Of a stretch of 8,372 nt of DNA, positions 7,037 through 8,372 are shown one piece after another. Both the position numbers and the translations under genes were made by a program. Within the stretch, counting starts at the first letter, position 1. The number at the start of each line of letters is the position of its first letter. The notes under the pieces are model-generated. The model ran no database searches. It was not told the origin of the DNA and saw only the letters and a list, made by a program, of their open reading frames with translations. This DNA comes from Planctomycetota bacterium (GTDB lineage: Bacteria; Planctomycetota; Planctomycetia; Planctomycetales; Planctomycetaceae). The stretch spans positions 1 to 8,372 of the forward strand of contig JAADHY010000176.1 of NCBI GenBank assembly GCA_013151585.1, read 5' to 3'.

Positions 7037-8200
7037 TTACGTCCCCAGTTCAAGGCATCGTTTGCGATAGTGCAGGTAATTCTCCAGCGAGACTTCCTCC
7101 GGCACGCTGTGGTCGCAGGTCGGGATGTATCCGCCCCGAGCACGCATGGCCGGCAAGATCCGCTCGACCATCTCGTCGATGGCCGTCTTGTCTTGGGCCA
7201 GCACTCGTTTATCGATGCCGCCGCAGAGAACCAGGTCGGGATACCGGCGTCCGATGGCGACCACGTCGCATCCGGCAGCCACTTCGAAAGGGCTCATCAC
7301 ATCCATGCCGATGGCTTCCTGGTACAACGGAATGATCGGCTCAACATGACCATCGCTGTCGACGTGCACGTGCAAATGTCGCGACCGGTCCCGTTGACGC
7401 ATTCTCACATTGGCCAAAAGCTGCTGGTAGTACGGAAAAAGGAACTCTTTCATGGTTGCCGGCGAACACAGCGGGCCTTTGTTGAAACAAATGTCTTCGG
7501 CGAAAAAGAGCTCGTCGAGCGTCACGAACTGCTGGTGTTGGGCGATGACCGCATCCGCCAGCTCCAGCCACGCTGCCATGCAATCGTGGACCAGATCCGG
7601 CATGTCGTAGAAGGCGTACAGGATTCCCTCCGGGCCGAACAAGCTGCGCAGGTACATGTAGCCGCCGATCAGATGCTGTGAGATCAGGTAACCTTCGGCT
7701 GCGGCTGCGAGGGCCTGCGGTCGAAGTTCCGCCACGTAATCGAACCGACCGGGGGCTTGGGGATCGAGACGCCATTTCACGTTCTCCTCCCATGTCCGGC
7801 GGTCTTTGACCGGGTGGTCGAGATACTCCGGCATGAACCCGTGACGCCGGCCTTTGAACACCAGCACTTTTCGGCCTGCGCAATCCTGGATGACCTCTGA
7901 TTCGCCGCGGTCTTCCAGCACCGTCTCTTCAAAGGGTGGGACAAATTCCGGCTCGCACCAGCCGAGATGTTTCAGCTCGAACGTCGCTGGCGGATCGTAC
8001 CCAAAAAACTCCGCGGGATCGGCATCGCGTGGCATCCCCTGCCGGTAGAACTGTTCCATTGTGTAGAACCAGAATTCCCGCTGCACCAACGGCGCACCCG
8101 GTGTGATCGCATAGGTGGCACGCAGTTTGCGCACGTGCTCAGGCATCCGTTCGGGAGGGACCAGCGAGTGAACCCCATCCGCGCACGGTGAATCGGTCAT
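7037..8200 (-). CDS. URO-D superfamily protein, second type (methyltransferase-like)
   Basis: The ATG at 8200 gives 387 aa and is preferred over an in-frame GTG at 8287 because AAGGGA lies 8 nt before it; the 29 added residues look unstructured. The C-terminal half is typical of URO-D-like methyltransferases: FFAEDICFNKGPLCSPATM (232-250), HLHVHVDSDGHVEPIIPLY (275-293), MDVMSPFEVAAGCDV (299-313), LVLCGGIDKRVLA (324-336) and GGYIPTCDHSVPEEVSLENY (356-375). The position that is H-x-C in zinc enzymes such as MtaA reads H279-V-D281, while Cys362 sits where a third ligand might be expected. So a changed metal site, or none, is suggested; this is an inference. It is clearly different from the neighbouring URO-D-like gene rather than a recent copy. 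No corrinoid-binding protein is visible in the window. It faces that gene tail to tail, with one base between stops. Confidence 0.88.
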   Translation of the reverse strand: MTDSPCADGVHSLVPPERMPEHVRKLRATYAITPGAPLVQREFWFYTMEQFYRQGMPRDADPAEFFGYDPPATFELKHLGWCEPEFVPPFEETVLEDRGESEVIQDCAGRKVLVFKGRRHGFMPEYLDHPVKDRRTWEENVKWRLDPQAPGRFDYVAELRPQALAAAAEGYLISQHLIGGYMYLRSLFGPEGILYAFYDMPDLVHDCMAAWLELADAVIAQHQQFVTLDELFFAEDICFNKGPLCSPATMKEFLFPYYQQLLANVRMRQRDRSRHLHVHVDSDGHVEPIIPLYQEAIGMDVMSPFEVAAGCDVVAIGRRYPDLVLCGGIDKRVLAQDKTAIDEMVERILPAMRARGGYIPTCDHSVPEEVSLENYLHYRKRCLELGT

Positions 8201-8208
8201 GCTCTGGG

Positions 8209-8214
8209 TCCCTT
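8209..8214 (-). promoter_or_regulatory. Shine-Dalgarno site for the second URO-D-like gene
   Basis: AAGGGA on the minus strand lies 8 nt before the ATG at 8200. It supports this start over the GTG at 8287. Confidence 0.55.
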
Positions 8215-8287
8215 GATGCTCGGAAGCATTGGTAAAAATTTGCGCTCCGTTAAGCGAGGTGGCCACTGGCGATGGCGCACGACGCAC

Positions 8288-8316
8288 TTTGTGATTCCGA
8301 ATCCGGCCGCAGTCAA
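8288..8316 (-). promoter_or_regulatory. Possible sigma70-type promoter for the second URO-D-like gene
   Basis: On the minus strand TTGACT (8316-8311) is a near-consensus -35. After exactly 17 nt it is followed by CACAAA (8293-8288), a poor -10 match with three of six bases. The transcript would have a leader of roughly 80 nt. Only the -35 is good, and lineages of this kind may use other consensus sequences. Confidence 0.25.
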
Positions 8317-8321
8317 CTGGT

Positions 8322-8372
8322 CCCCTCTCCCGCGTGCGGGAGAGGGTGGCTCGCGGAGCGAGCCGGGTGAGG
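8322..8372. repeat. Double-palindrome dispersed repeat (REP-like), probably cut by the right edge
   Basis: The first palindrome is CCCTCTCCCGC (8323-8333), GT, then GCGGGAGAGGG (8336-8346), an 11-bp pairing. The second is GGCTCGC (8348-8354), a GGA loop, then GCGAGCC (8358-8364), a 7-bp stem, followed by GGGTGAGG at the edge. This layout of a C/T-rich palindrome, a GC-rich variable palindrome and a G-G-G-T-G-A-G-G end is a repeat type I recall as common between genes in many GC-rich bacterial genomes. It may also act as a terminator-like structure for a gene beyond the right edge, although no T-run is seen. Confidence 0.75.

Noticed and set aside
8201..8287. Upstream GTG start at 8287 for the second URO-D-like gene.
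   Set aside because: The added 29 residues look unstructured and the ATG at 8200 has AAGGGA 8 nt upstream.

Overview
The window is a GC-rich stretch with six protein-coding genes, densely packed and without an RNA gene, CRISPR array or transposase that I can see. The gene types are a secreted right-handed beta-helix protein, an SDR oxidoreductase, an alpha-toroid-like protein, a divergent GH57 protein and two URO-D superfamily proteins. This mix, with GC-rich palindromic intergenic repeats, is most like a Planctomycete or a relative in the PVC group (Verrucomicrobia, Lentisphaerae). That placement comes from gene style only, because no marker gene is present.

Left block, minus strand (about 3938 down to 1): a secreted parallel beta-helix protein (602 aa), an SDR dehydrogenase (254 aa) and an all-helical protein that is open at the left edge (455 aa visible). 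They are spaced by 3 nt and then overlap by 4 nt (GTGA), so they almost certainly form one operon with translational coupling. The order suggests an outer carbohydrate-active protein, a cytoplasmic oxidoreductase and a cytoplasmic (alpha/alpha)-barrel enzyme acting on the same unknown carbohydrate or uronate-like substrate.

Divergent control region (3939-4416): 478 nt with no convincing gene. It holds three consecutive perfect-stem hairpins (4080-4153), a 13-bp direct repeat with 21-bp period (4007-4040) and an 11-bp inverted repeat that links the upstream region of the left operon to the ribosome-binding region of the right operon.

Right block, plus strand (4417-7035): a GH57-like protein (508 aa), followed after 21 nt by a URO-D superfamily protein (356 aa). 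A second, different URO-D superfamily protein (387 aa, minus strand) meets it tail to tail with one nucleotide between stop codons. Both URO-D proteins have H-x-D-G where zinc-dependent corrinoid methyltransferases of the superfamily have H-x-C, so neither looks like heme-pathway HemE and their chemistry is open. The right edge carries a GC-rich double-palindrome repeat of a widely dispersed type, probably cut by the window end.

The most unusual feature is the association of a GH57-like protein and two atypical URO-D-like proteins with a carbohydrate-type operon. A joint pathway is a hypothesis, not something the sequence proves.
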